This document shows positions 7,908-16,058 of a DNA stretch of 64,000 nucleotides, piece after piece. Location: the NCBI RefSeq assembly GCF_910588395.1, contig NZ_CAJUPA010000002.1, forward strand, positions 1 to 64,000, read 5' to 3'. The DNA comes from an uncultured Faecalibaculum sp. (GTDB taxonomy: Bacteria > Bacillota_I > Bacilli_A > Erysipelotrichales > Erysipelotrichaceae). The position numbers and the translations under genes are program-made. Below the pieces are notes generated by a model. That model made no database searches and was not told the origin of the DNA. It saw nothing but the letters and a program-made list of their open reading frames with translations. Within the stretch, counting starts at the first letter, position 1. Every line of letters begins with the position of its first letter.

Positions 7908-8198
7908 ATGGAACAGGAAAAGAAACGGCTCATCGACCGGGATCCCGCCGAAAAGCAGGCACTGATCCGGCGGCTGCACCGCATCATCGGACAGCTGGAA
8001 GGCATTGAACGCATGATTGAGGAAGACCGCTGGTGCGGTGAAATTCTGAATCAGACAGCCGCGGCGCAGAAAGCCCTGCAGTCTGTGGGATATCAGCTGC
8101 TGGACAGTCACATGCGCAGCTGCGTGGCGCTGCGGATCCGGGAGGGCGATGAAGAGGTGCTGGAGGAAGTATCCTCCCTGGTCCGCAAACTCAAATAA
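7908..8198 (+). CDS. csoR: CsoR-family metal-sensing repressor
   Basis: A protein of 96 aa, the usual size for the four-helix CsoR/RcnR family. LIRRLHRIIGQLEGIERMIEEDRWC carries the conserved first-helix signature; the Cu(I)-binding residues are present as C in DRWCGE and H and C in SHMRSC. CsoR tetramers bind the operator without copper and let go when Cu(I) binds. The ATG at 7908 lies six bases after the -10 box and has no SD, so the mRNA should be leaderless. It precedes CopA by 27 bp, so one autoregulated copper operon is clear. Confidence 0.93.
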   Translation: MEQEKKRLIDRDPAEKQALIRRLHRIIGQLEGIERMIEEDRWCGEILNQTAAAQKALQSVGYQLLDSHMRSCVALRIREGDEEVLEEVSSLVRKLK

Positions 8199-8225
8199 AG
8201 CCGGACAGACAATGGAGGCAGATAC

Positions 8226-10817
8226 ATGAAAGAACAGTTTGATGTCACGGGCATGACCTGTGCAGCCTGCGAAGCCAATGTCACCAAAGCGGTGGCCAGG
8301 CTGGCAGGGGTGCAGGATGTGAACGTGAGTCTTCTCAACAACACCATGATGGTGACCTTTGATCCGGAAGCCACGGATACCAAAGCGATCATGGAAGCGG
8401 TGGACCGCATCGGCTACGGGGCCACGCCGAAACAGGCAGCCCAGGCGGAGGCCGCCTCCGGCAGCACCGGGCCTTCCATTCAGCAGGAATGGGACGCCAG
8501 ACAGGCAAAGCTGGAAAACGAACAGGCGGGCATGAAACGGGACATGTGGTGGTCTGTCATCCTGCTGGTGCCCCTGATGCTGGTCTCCATGGGACCCATG
8601 ATCGGTCTGTCGGTTCTCGCCGGACATGACTGGGGCATGGTATCCGCCATTGTGCAGCTGGTGCTGACCACTTACATTCTTTTCTTCCAGCGGCACTTCT
8701 TCACCCACGGCCTGAAAGCCCTGGTGCGGAAGGCCCCGAACATGGACAGCCTGGTGGCCATAGGCGCCGGTGCGGCGTATGTATACGGGCTCTGGAACAT
8801 GTGCGTCATGGGACATGCCCTGTCGGTCATGGACATGGAACTGGCCCATCAGATGCAGCACAGTCTGTACTTCGAGAGTGCTGCCACCATCGTCACCCTG
8901 GTGTCCATTGGCAAGTATCTGGAAGCCCGGAGCAAGGCGAAAACCGGGGATGCCCTGGGCAAGCTGGTGGATCTGGCACCGAAAACCGCCACACTGTGGC
9001 GGGATGGTCAGGAAGTGGAAGTCAACGCTTCGGACATTCTGGCCGGTGACATCGTGGTGATGAAACCCGGACAGTCCGTGCCGGTGGATGGCATCATCAC
9101 TCAGGGGGAAGGCACCCTGGATCAGGCGGCAATCACCGGTGAATCCGTGCCGGTGGAGAAAACCGTGGGCGAGACCGTCATGACGGCGACCATCAACACC
9201 AATGGAACCTTCCGGTTCCGGGCGACGAAAGTCGGCAATGACACCACGCTGGCTCAGATCATCCGGCTGGTGGATGAAGCCGGCAGCACCAAGGCCCCCA
9301 TTGCCCGGCTGGCGGACAAAGTCGCCGGTGTGTTCGTGCCGGTGGTCATTGTCATTGCCCTGATTACTCTGGCTGTCTGGCTCATAGCCGGAAAGGATTT
9401 CGCCTTCGCCCTGTCGGCCGCGATCAGCGTGCTGGTCATCTCCTGCCCCTGCGCCCTGGGGCTGGCCACGCCGGTTGCAATCATGGTGGGCACCGGGAAA
9501 GCTGCGGAATACGGCATTCTGGTGAAATCCGCCGAGGCGCTGGAAACGCTGCACACGGTGAACACCATAGTGCTGGACAAAACCGGCACCATCACCTCCG
9601 GCAAACCCAGTGTGCAGGACATTGTGCTGCTGGATCCGGCTCTGTCAGCAGATGAATTTCTCGCCCTGGCAGCTTCCATTGAATCCGGCAGCGAGCATCC
9701 CCTGGCCAAAGCCGTCACAGCCCTGGCAAAGGACAAAGGGCTGGAAATCCGGACACCGGACTCCTTTGCGGCCACCGGCGGCAGAGGCATTCAGGCGGTG
9801 CTGAACAAAGACCGGTGGATTGCGGGCAACGCCGCGTTCATGGGGGAAGAGCACATTGTATTATCCAGTCAGGCAGTCGCTGCTGTGGAGCGGCTGGCAT
9901 CTTCCGGACAGACCCCGCTGATTTTCGCCCGGAACCGCCGTGTGGCAGGGATTCTGGGTGTCGCGGATACGATCCGGGAATCCAGCCGCCAGGCCATCCG
10001 GGAATTCCGGCAGAAGGGCATCCGGGTGGTCATGCTGACCGGGGACAATGAACGGACGGCAAAAGCCATCGCAAAGGACCTGGATCTGGATGATGTAATT
10101 GCAGATGTGCTGCCCACGGGCAAGGAAGCTGTGGTTCGTCAGCTGCAGGAAGAAGGCCGCAGGGTGGCCATGGTGGGAGATGGCATCAACGATGCCCCGG
10201 CTCTGGCCAGAGCGGATGTGGGCATTGCGATCGGTGCCGGTACGGATATTGCCATTGACAGTGCCGATGTAGTGCTGATGAAGGATGACCTGATGGATGT
10301 GAACACCGCCATTGATCTGTCTGCGGCGGTGATCCGGAACATCAAGGCGGATCTGTTCTGGGCGTTCTTCTACAACATCCTGGGCATTCCTGTGGCGGCG
10401 GGTGTCTTCTACCCGATGTTCGGACTGCTGCTGAATCCGATGATCGGATCGGCGGCCATGTCCCTGAGTTCTGTCTGCGTGGTAACCAACGCCCTGACGC
10501 TGCGGTTCTTCAAGGCGAAGCAGGTGCAGATCAGTCAAACGCAGACAGAAACGCAAAAAGAACCGGAGATTCAGATCATCCGGGAAGAAACAAAGGAGGA
10601 ACCAATGATGACAAAAACCATGAAGATTGAAGGCATGTCCTGCATGCACTGCGCAGGCCGGGTGGAAAGCGCTCTGAAGGCTGTGCCCGGTGTGGCGGAT
10701 GCGAAGGTGAACCTGGAGAAGAAGGAAGCGGTGATCACGCTGTCCGAAAACGTCCCCGCCAGCAGGCTGATGGGTGCCGTGGAAGAAGCCGGATACGAGC
10801 CGGTTTCCCTGAGCTGA
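8226..10817 (+). CDS. copA: copper-exporting P-type ATPase with N- and C-terminal metal domains
   Basis: A protein of 863 aa. An N-terminal heavy-metal domain has MTCAAC (Cys 12 and 15). Transmembrane helices, the TGES actuator motif, the CPC ion-binding motif (SCPCALG, near residue 406), the phosphorylation motif DKTGT (near 450), SEHPLA and the GDGINDAP hinge (near 650) all match P1B-1 Cu(I) exporters. A charged linker (about residues 765-793) joins a second metal domain with MSCMHC (Cys 806 and 809) at the C-terminus, an unusual position. That last domain has its own internal SD and ATG. The gene is downstream of CsoR in a copper operon and is followed by a terminator. The ATP-driven efflux of Cu(I) is well supported by motifs. 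Confidence 0.95.
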   Translation: MKEQFDVTGMTCAACEANVTKAVARLAGVQDVNVSLLNNTMMVTFDPEATDTKAIMEAVDRIGYGATPKQAAQAEAASGSTGPSIQQEWDARQAKLENEQAGMKRDMWWSVILLVPLMLVSMGPMIGLSVLAGHDWGMVSAIVQLVLTTYILFFQRHFFTHGLKALVRKAPNMDSLVAIGAGAAYVYGLWNMCVMGHALSVMDMELAHQMQHSLYFESAATIVTLVSIGKYLEARSKAKTGDALGKLVDLAPKTATLWRDGQEVEVNASDILAGDIVVMKPGQSVPVDGIITQGEGTLDQAAITGESVPVEKTVGETVMTATINTNGTFRFRATKVGNDTTLAQIIRLVDEAGSTKAPIARLADKVAGVFVPVVIVIALITLAVWLIAGKDFAFALSAAISVLVISCPCALGLATPVAIMVGTGKAAEYGILVKSAEALETLHTVNTIVLDKTGTITSGKPSVQDIVLLDPALSADEFLALAASIESGSEHPLAKAVTALAKDKGLEIRTPDSFAATGGRGIQAVLNKDRWIAGNAAFMGEEHIVLSSQAVAAVERLASSGQTPLIFARNRRVAGILGVADTIRESSRQAIREFRQKGIRVVMLTGDNERTAKAIAKDLDLDDVIADVLPTGKEAVVRQLQEEGRRVAMVGDGINDAPALARADVGIAIGAGTDIAIDSADVVLMKDDLMDVNTAIDLSAAVIRNIKADLFWAFFYNILGIPVAAGVFYPMFGLLLNPMIGSAAMSLSSVCVVTNALTLRFFKAKQVQISQTQTETQKEPEIQIIREETKEEPMMTKTMKIEGMSCMHCAGRVESALKAVPGVADAKVNLEKKEAVITLSENVPASRLMGAVEEAGYEPVSLS
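10605..10817 (+). CDS. possible free CopZ-like chaperone from internal start
   Basis: AAAGGAGG at 10592-10599 lies five bases before ATG 10605 (eight before ATG 10608), in frame inside copA. Starting there gives a 70-aa protein that is a complete CopZ-type domain (MSCMHC, the ferredoxin-like length and a GYEPVSLS end). I infer that the operon makes both the full ATPase and a separate copper chaperone. The SD would be unexpectedly strong for a chance site within a linker. Alternatively, the fusion is recent and the SD is only a relic of a formerly separate copZ gene. Confidence 0.5.
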   Translation: MMTKTMKIEGMSCMHCAGRVESALKAVPGVADAKVNLEKKEAVITLSENVPASRLMGAVEEAGYEPVSLS

Positions 10818-10835
10818 ATACAGAAAGAACAAGGA

Positions 10836-10872
10836 AAAACCTGGCTGTTCATGGTGAGCAGCCAGGGCTTTT
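10836..10872 (+). terminator. terminator of the copper operon
   Basis: CCTGGCTG (10840-10847) pairs with CAGCCAGG (10859-10866), preceded by AAAA and followed by GCTTTT; also usable by the convergent minus-strand gene. Confidence 0.75.
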
Positions 10873-10889
10873 GCGTGGGGAAGGGGGAT

Positions 10890-11912
10890 TCAGGCCTCAG
10901 AGAGCGGATGATACCCTCTTTTCCGCATCCGGGCGTTGCTGGCGCTTTTGATCCGGCTGATGAGCCGCTTCTGCTCATGATCCGACAACGCCGGATGCGA
11001 GGCTTTGACCCAGGCTTTCAGCAGCACCTGATTGTAACGGATCTTGATGGATTCCATCATGGCTGTTTTCCGGATTTCGGACATGAAGGGTGTATCCTGG
11101 AGAATCTGATAAATTCCGGCCAGATCAATGCGGGGGAATACCTCGAGGATGGCCTGCTCCAGCTCCGGATTCGGTGATTCCAGCACATCCCGGAAGGATA
11201 ACCGGCGGCGGTTGTCTTCGGTGCCGAATGGTGTATACAGATTCAGACTTTTGCCTGTAAAATCGCCTGTCCCGATTTCCTCCTGCAGCTGTTCGTCACT
11301 GGTCACAGCCAGGAGCGATGATCCGCAGTCGTAGACCGGTGAAGGATATCTGCTGCCGTTCCGATCAATGACCATGCCCCAGTTTTCCAGATGGCGGTCA
11401 CAGTTGCCAATGAGATAGTCCAGTACGAACATCTTCCAGAAATGATGAATGGCCGCCTTTTCCAAATCGGGATTTTCCAGTTCCCGAATGATTTCACAGA
11501 TCTCCTGAATGGTCAGCCGCCCTGTTTTCCTGGCGGGTTTCCAGGGATCGCTGGTGTGAATGAATTTCATCGGATACAGTTCCAGACCATCGTTTCGGAA
11601 ATCCCGGCAGGCAACGGCGATCAATTCTGTTCCATGGGACACACATGTGCCCAGATAGGTTTTCTGAGCAGGAATGCCGATGGACTCGCAGATGTGGCAG
11701 CCTGCATATTCGGAAAACTGATTGTAAATGTGGGACAAAGAACTGCGGCGTTCTCTGACAGGATCCGGGTACTTCAGCATATATACGACACCATCCAGAA
11801 TCAGTCGGCGTTTCCGCTCCGATCCGCTGTAGTTGCCCCAGACATTGCGGCCGGACGAAAAATCGAGTGTGTCGCCGGTTGTGCCAGAGATTGTCGAAAA
11901 GTCACTGTGCAT
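10890..11912 (-). CDS. HipA/CtkA-like serine/threonine kinase
   Basis: A protein of 340 aa. The C-terminal HipA fold is recognised from DYLIGNCDRHLENWGMV (catalytic Asp and metal-binding Asn) followed by SPVYDCGSSL in place of the DFG-type motif. The N-terminal region has VVYMLKYP that fits the nucleotide-binding lysine strand. The layout without the HipA N-terminal barrel resembles CtkA-type kinases. The start at 11912 is an ATG eight bases after GGGAGGTG. No HipB-like antitoxin gene is next to it on either side, so a classic toxin-antitoxin pair is not supported. Likely phosphorylates a protein; the target is unknown. Confidence 0.78.
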   Translation of the reverse strand: MHSDFSTISGTTGDTLDFSSGRNVWGNYSGSERKRRLILDGVVYMLKYPDPVRERRSSLSHIYNQFSEYAGCHICESIGIPAQKTYLGTCVSHGTELIAVACRDFRNDGLELYPMKFIHTSDPWKPARKTGRLTIQEICEIIRELENPDLEKAAIHHFWKMFVLDYLIGNCDRHLENWGMVIDRNGSRYPSPVYDCGSSLLAVTSDEQLQEEIGTGDFTGKSLNLYTPFGTEDNRRRLSFRDVLESPNPELEQAILEVFPRIDLAGIYQILQDTPFMSEIRKTAMMESIKIRYNQVLLKAWVKASHPALSDHEQKRLISRIKSASNARMRKRGYHPLSEA

Positions 11913-12008
11913 GGTATTCACCTCCCTGCGGGTTTGGGCCTGATCTGTCTTTAATGAAAATCATACACAATCACAAACCTATTAGACAGAGAGGAATATA
12001 CCGGTAAT

Positions 12009-12677
12009 TTAGCTATATAACTTGGTTGTTTCCTGTAGTTCCAGAAGTTTATCGCCAACATTGTTAGAGATTCCGTCCAGCCTGTTTTGTTCCATATCCA
12101 ATAGCTCATCTATAACTGGATTGATTTTGGATATGATTTCATCTACATCATCCAATATTTGATCACACCGTTTTTGGCAATCCATGGAAGGTTCAGTGGT
12201 AATCCCATAGGCATCAAAAGCATGTCGCAGCGTACGCATTTTTAAAATAGCGACTTCGCAAGCTTGGTCGACAGCTTCCCCATAGCGAGATTTTGTCACT
12301 TCTGAGTTCCCAAAAGTCTTGTCGAGGAAAACATGGAAGTCTGCTTTCTTCTTTAGGATGGTTGCTTTTTTGGATTTCATCTCACTTATTTTTTGTTCGT
12401 AGTAAGGGTGCTTAGGGGGATTAGATTCAGCTTGTTTTAGTGGTTGCTTTTCTATCTGTTGTTTAGATGGTTCGGGTATAGGAGATTGGCTGGAGCCTGT
12501 GGTGCTGGAAGGAGATGAAGTGGTGGTGTGGCTGCATGACATAATGATTATGACTACAATAACAATTCCGATTATCATCAGAATCACCCACCAATATTTT
12601 AGGAGAACGGCAATAATGCATAAAAGAATGAGGCCACCAAGGAAACTTCCTCCCCCATCACTTGTTTTTCGACTCAT
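12009..12677 (-). CDS. membrane-anchored coiled-coil hypothetical protein
   Basis: A protein of 222 aa. Two closely spaced hydrophobic helices (about residues 11-25 and 28-45) are followed by a Ser/Thr/Pro-rich linker and a charged helical C-terminal region likely to form a coiled coil. MSRKTSD at 12677 is preferred as start because upstream in-frame ATGs lie in poor context, though the SD is weak. The base composition is clearly more AT-rich than the surrounding genes and codon choice differs (AAA, ATT, GAT preferred), a sign of acquisition. It is divergent from an equally AT-rich lipoprotein gene at 12882. I do not recognise the family. Confidence 0.65.
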   Translation of the reverse strand: MSRKTSDGGGSFLGGLILLCIIAVLLKYWWVILMIIGIVIVVIIIMSCSHTTTSSPSSTTGSSQSPIPEPSKQQIEKQPLKQAESNPPKHPYYEQKISEMKSKKATILKKKADFHVFLDKTFGNSEVTKSRYGEAVDQACEVAILKMRTLRHAFDAYGITTEPSMDCQKRCDQILDDVDEIISKINPVIDELLDMEQNRLDGISNNVGDKLLELQETTKLYS

Positions 12678-12738
12678 AAATTTCTGTCCAACTTTCTTTT
12701 TGCATCGTAACATGATGGAAAAAATATGAACATAAAAT

Positions 12739-12769
12739 ATCTGAGAATATATGGGCAAGTATCTCAGAT
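12739..12769. repeat. inverted repeat between divergent AT-rich genes
   Basis: ATCTGAGA (12739-12746) and TCTCAGAT (12762-12769) are perfect arms around a 15-bp centre. There is no T-run, so an operator for the two divergent genes is more likely than a terminator. TATAAT at 12799-12804 is a possible -10 for the plus-strand lipoprotein. Confidence 0.5.
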
Positions 12770-12881
12770 GAAAAGTTATTGGATCATAAGTAAGCGCTTA
12801 TAATTTTTTTGTTTTCTTTGACTATTCTGCTGACGAAACTTCGTTGCTGAACTAAAATGAAGCAGAAGGGAAGTTGAAAAG

Positions 12882-13880
12882 ATGAAGAAAGTGAAGCCAG
12901 CTATTTTTTTTATGCCACTTATTATTTGTGGATGTAGTTCTCCAAAGGACATAGAGTTATCTAAAGAACCAATTCAGGTTGAGTTTGGTGAATCCGTTGA
13001 AGATAGTATTCAGAGTGCGATTGACAGTCCGGATAAACTACCGGATGATTTGAAAATATCTATTGACGGAAATGTAAATCCGACTTCTCTACCATTGGGC
13101 GAATATTCTGTAACCATTGGCGGAAGTGGATTAACAGAAAAAGAGGCTACTTTAATCGTCCAGGATACGAAAGCCCCTGAGATTTCCTTAATCAAAGAAG
13201 ATATACCTGTAAATTATTCTGGTGGAGTAGATACACTGATCAACGTTAATGATTTGGATAGTGATATTAAAATTGAGTCGGATTGGGATGATAAAAAGAT
13301 TTCGAGTCCCGGATCAATTGCATTTAATGTAAAAGCAACTGACAGTTCAGGAAATGAAACAAGCCAATCTTACACAGTAACTGTTCACGATTATGAAACC
13401 GAGAAAAAAGCGGCTGCAGAAGCTGAACAAAAAAGAATAGAGGAAGAGAAGAAAAAGCAGGAAGAAGAGGAGAGAAAAAAGGCGGAAGAAGAGAAGAAGA
13501 AATACGAAGGTGAATTTGATGGCGTTACATCGTCAAAGCTCAATGAAACAAAAGATGGAACATATGGATCATATTATGAGCTGGAAATTTTTATGGATGA
13601 TGATTACGCCTATTCAGCTGTTGGCTCTCCAAAGAAATCAATTCAAGAGTTATACGACTTTTACGATAAAAAATATAATCTGAGCCAGTATTCTGAACAG
13701 AGTGATTCCAATGGGACGCAACCATATATCTCCATGATGACAGGATATTATCCAAATGGTATGACTGCCTTTATATATTGGTTTGGTCATACAGAGGATA
13801 CCGGCCTTTCCTCACATTCAATTACATTGTTTGCTGATGAAGGCCAGTTAACTGAGCGAATTCCATACTCTGTCCGCTAG
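12882..13880 (+). CDS. lipoprotein with Ig-like domain and EK-rich coiled coil
   Basis: A protein of 332 aa. The N-terminus is a lipoprotein signal ending in an ICGC lipobox (Cys 18 lipidated). Residues about 20-95 and 96-170 look like bacterial Ig-like or cadherin-type repeats (DTKAPEISL, FNVKATDSSGNETSQSYTVTV). A strongly charged Glu/Lys/Arg-rich helix follows (about 173-207), then a C-terminal globular domain rich in Tyr and Asp with no match I can name. The gene is AT-rich like its divergent neighbour and unlike the rest of the window. It probably sits on the outer face of the membrane; its binding partner is unknown. The SD is weak (GAAGGGAAG upstream). Confidence 0.75.
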   Translation: MKKVKPAIFFMPLIICGCSSPKDIELSKEPIQVEFGESVEDSIQSAIDSPDKLPDDLKISIDGNVNPTSLPLGEYSVTIGGSGLTEKEATLIVQDTKAPEISLIKEDIPVNYSGGVDTLINVNDLDSDIKIESDWDDKKISSPGSIAFNVKATDSSGNETSQSYTVTVHDYETEKKAAAEAEQKRIEEEKKKQEEEERKKAEEEKKKYEGEFDGVTSSKLNETKDGTYGSYYELEIFMDDDYAYSAVGSPKKSIQELYDFYDKKYNLSQYSEQSDSNGTQPYISMMTGYYPNGMTAFIYWFGHTEDTGLSSHSITLFADEGQLTERIPYSVR

Positions 13881-14097
13881 GCTGTTGTGCCTAACAAATT
13901 GATTCGGAAGGGAAATGGAAAAACCAATAACATTGATTATTTAGCTTTCTGAATCTGTTATTTAGCCGATAGTTACCTTTGACATGCTTTCGGCTCTTTC
14001 TGTTTTTCCCATCTTTTCCTTTCAACATTGTCATCCACCTGTAAGCCCGCAGGCAGTCCATACATGAAACAATGGAACCGGACAAGGAGGCAAGGCA

Positions 14098-14484
14098 ATG
14101 AACCACATTCATACAACCCGTTTCTGCTCCCGGGCCGTCGCAAAAGTCTGCACAGCCGCAGCGCTGCTGACAGGCGTCATGACCATGACCGGCTGCATGG
14201 TGGCCAGCGATACCTGGTATGCCAGAGTCGAAGAAGGAGACCGGAGCGATCATGATACCGGCAGCATGCCTTTTGACTTTTCCGGTGCCGGCGGCATGGA
14301 CAACAGCTACACCCTGACCGCCCGGAATGATGAAGAGGATGAGGCGGAGCTGACCTTCGGCAGCGATGATCCGATACCGGACGGCACCTGGCTGCAGATC
14401 GAAACACAGATGCTACGGGGTGTCACCAGCTGGAAAACGGTGCAGGAAGCAGATGTGCCGGAAAAAGCCAGAGAGGACAAGTGA
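14098..14484 (+). CDS. YxeA-family (DUF1093) lipoprotein
   Basis: A protein of 128 aa. A signal peptide ends at TMTGC, a fair lipobox. The mature part shows the YxeA pattern: TWYARVEEG, SYTLTARNDEEDEAELTF, PDGTWLQIE and a RGVTSWKTVQEADVPEKA end that closely follows the family consensus as I recall it. The function of YxeA proteins is unknown. The ATG at 14098 follows AAGGAGGCAAGGCA. A terminator lies 75 bp downstream. The 217 bp upstream (13881-14097) contain no gene I can support. Confidence 0.75.
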   Translation: MNHIHTTRFCSRAVAKVCTAAALLTGVMTMTGCMVASDTWYARVEEGDRSDHDTGSMPFDFSGAGGMDNSYTLTARNDEEDEAELTFGSDDPIPDGTWLQIETQMLRGVTSWKTVQEADVPEKAREDK

Positions 14485-14558
14485 CATGGGGGACTGCACG
14501 GCCCGGGCATCCGGCAAGCCATGGACTGGACTTCATGACATAATCCTGTGTATTGCAG

Positions 14559-14590
14559 AAAGAAGGTTCGTGGGGAAGCCTTCTTTTTTA
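14559..14590 (+). terminator. terminator of the YxeA-like gene
   Basis: AAGAAGG and CCTTCTT arms with a TTCGTGGGGAAG-type loop, ending in TTTTTT. A small hairpin AACCGCC/GGCGGTT (14611-14627) follows in the otherwise featureless spacer. Confidence 0.8.
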
Positions 14591-14725
14591 TCCGGTGCAT
14601 GCTCTGTCAGAACCGCCGCAGGCGGTTCCATCGGCAGGGAAAAGAGGTTTGGAATTTGCTAAGGAAATGTTCAGAAACAGATGCCGGGTGTGTTAAGCAT
14701 TGCCCGGTAACATAGGGGACAGGTG

Positions 14726-15316
14726 ATGAATATGACAGCAAGAAAAGGCATAGAGATCAGTACATGGATAGGAACCGGCGCACTGCTTCTGCTGCTGGCG
14801 TGGTTCGCGTCCCGGGGCTATCTGACAAATCCCGAGGCACTGCAGGCGCTGCTGAAACAGGCAGGCTGGGCGGGTCCGCTGCTGTTCATGATCCTGCAGG
14901 TGATGCAGGTGGTGATTCCGGTGATTCCCGGCGGTGTGTCCAGTGCGATTGGTGTGCTGGCGTTCGGGCCGTTCTGGGGGTTTGTGTACAACTATATCGG
15001 CCTGGTGGCGGGGAGTATCCTGGCGTTCTGGCTGGTGCGGCGGTACGGGCAGCCGTTTCTGAAGAAGATCACGGCACCGGAGACCTATGACAAATACATT
15101 GGCTGGCTGGATAAAGGGAAGAAATTCGACTGGTTTTTCGCTGCGGCGATTTTCCTCCCCTGTGCCCCGGATGACATTCTGTGCATGATCGCGGGTCTGA
15201 CGAAGATGAGCTATGCGAAGTTTGTCACGATCATCGTGCTGGGCAAGCCGCTGGCACTGATTGCCTATTCCATGGGACTGACGTCGATTCTGCAGTGGGT
15301 GGGAACGCTGCTGTAG
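14726..15316 (+). CDS. TVP38/TMEM64 (DedA-like) membrane protein
   Basis: A protein of 196 aa with about five to six hydrophobic helices. The core VIPVIPGGVSSAIGVLAFGP with a following FVYNYIGLVAGS and FLPCAPDDILC... KMSYAKF pattern is that of the SNARE-associated (VTT/DedA) family. In bacteria these proteins are linked to lipid flipping, including undecaprenyl phosphate recycling, though this branch is not characterised. Start choice is between ATG 14726 and ATG 14732 (AGGTG six bases upstream of the latter). It stands alone. Confidence 0.85.
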   Translation: MNMTARKGIEISTWIGTGALLLLLAWFASRGYLTNPEALQALLKQAGWAGPLLFMILQVMQVVIPVIPGGVSSAIGVLAFGPFWGFVYNYIGLVAGSILAFWLVRRYGQPFLKKITAPETYDKYIGWLDKGKKFDWFFAAAIFLPCAPDDILCMIAGLTKMSYAKFVTIIVLGKPLALIAYSMGLTSILQWVGTLL

Positions 15317-15368
15317 CCGCTGTTTCTGTCTGGACTGCCTTCTTCTGTTCTGCATTGTGAAAGTTCAA

Positions 15369-15410
15369 AGAACCGCCGGTTTTCCAGGGGAAAGGGAAGC
15401 CGGCGGTTCT
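15369..15410. repeat. eleven-base-pair hairpin after the TVP38 gene
   Basis: AGAACCGCCGG (15369-15379) and CCGGCGGTTCT (15400-15410) pair perfectly around a 20-base loop. No T-run follows on either strand, so termination is doubtful. It lies in the spacer between the TVP38 gene and the next small membrane protein. Confidence 0.45.
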
Positions 15411-15532
15411 GTGCTGTCCGGCGTTTGTGTTCCAAGGCGGGAATGAAGAGTGTAGGAGGTGAAGCTGTCCTGAAAGGACTGAGGATGTTACAATGATGAT
15501 AAAGGATCTGCGGAAAGATGCGGAGGGAAAGG

Positions 15533-15970
15533 ATGAGGGTGATGAGCGGGGAACTGAACAAGGAAGAAGCCCGGGAGCAGGTGACGGAAGGAAGGGAAGC
15601 CGGTGCGGCGGCGGGCATGGCAGCTGAAAAGAGCCCGGAACTGCCGGTGTGCGAACAGCCGGGGATTCCGGGAAGGAGCCGCAGGAGGCACAAAGACCGG
15701 AAGCGGCTGTATGCCTCTTTGCTGTCCTGCATCCTGTGGGTATCTGTGCTGGATTTTCTGGTGAAGATCCTGACGGGATTTGTGACGACAATGGCGTACT
15801 GGACGGGTACGGCCATCAGCGGTCTGGCTGTCTGGAGTCTGCTGCTGACGCTGTGGAATGTGGTGGTCCAGTCCATGACGCCGCTGTATGTTGCCTTTGC
15901 AGCGCTGGCGGCGGACCGGCTTATCCGGGTGCTGAGCAGATCGGTGGAGGAGAAGGAAGAGACAGAATGA
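15533..15970 (+). CDS. small hypothetical membrane protein
   Basis: A protein of 145 aa. The first 50 or so residues are polar and charged, then come two hydrophobic helices (about 58-80 and 84-110) and a short charged C-terminal tail ending in EEKEETE. GGAGGG about seven bases before ATG 15533 supports this start; 15518 and 15542 are alternatives. I do not recognise a family. Standalone gene followed by a bidirectional terminator. Confidence 0.55.
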   Translation: MRVMSGELNKEEAREQVTEGREAGAAAGMAAEKSPELPVCEQPGIPGRSRRRHKDRKRLYASLLSCILWVSVLDFLVKILTGFVTTMAYWTGTAISGLAVWSLLLTLWNVVVQSMTPLYVAFAALAADRLIRVLSRSVEEKEETE

Positions 15971-16003
15971 GGCTGGTTTCCGGGGTTTCCGGAGACAGAC
16001 AGA

Positions 16004-16058
16004 AACCCGGGATCCGGCTGACAGGCGGTCAGCGCAGATCCCGGGTTGTTTCTGTTTT
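16004..16058. terminator. bidirectional terminator
   Basis: AACCCGGGATC (16004-16014) pairs with GATCCCGGGTT (16037-16047), with a nested hairpin in the loop. TTTCTGTTTT follows on the plus strand and the minus-strand pyruvate-kinase-like gene converges here. Confidence 0.75.

Noticed and set aside
7704..9554. 616-codon minus-strand frame opposite csoR-copA
   Set aside because: Shadow of GC-rich copA codons; His/Gly/Gln-rich with no motif.
12739..12769. terminator between divergent AT-rich genes
   Set aside because: No T-run and both genes point away from it.
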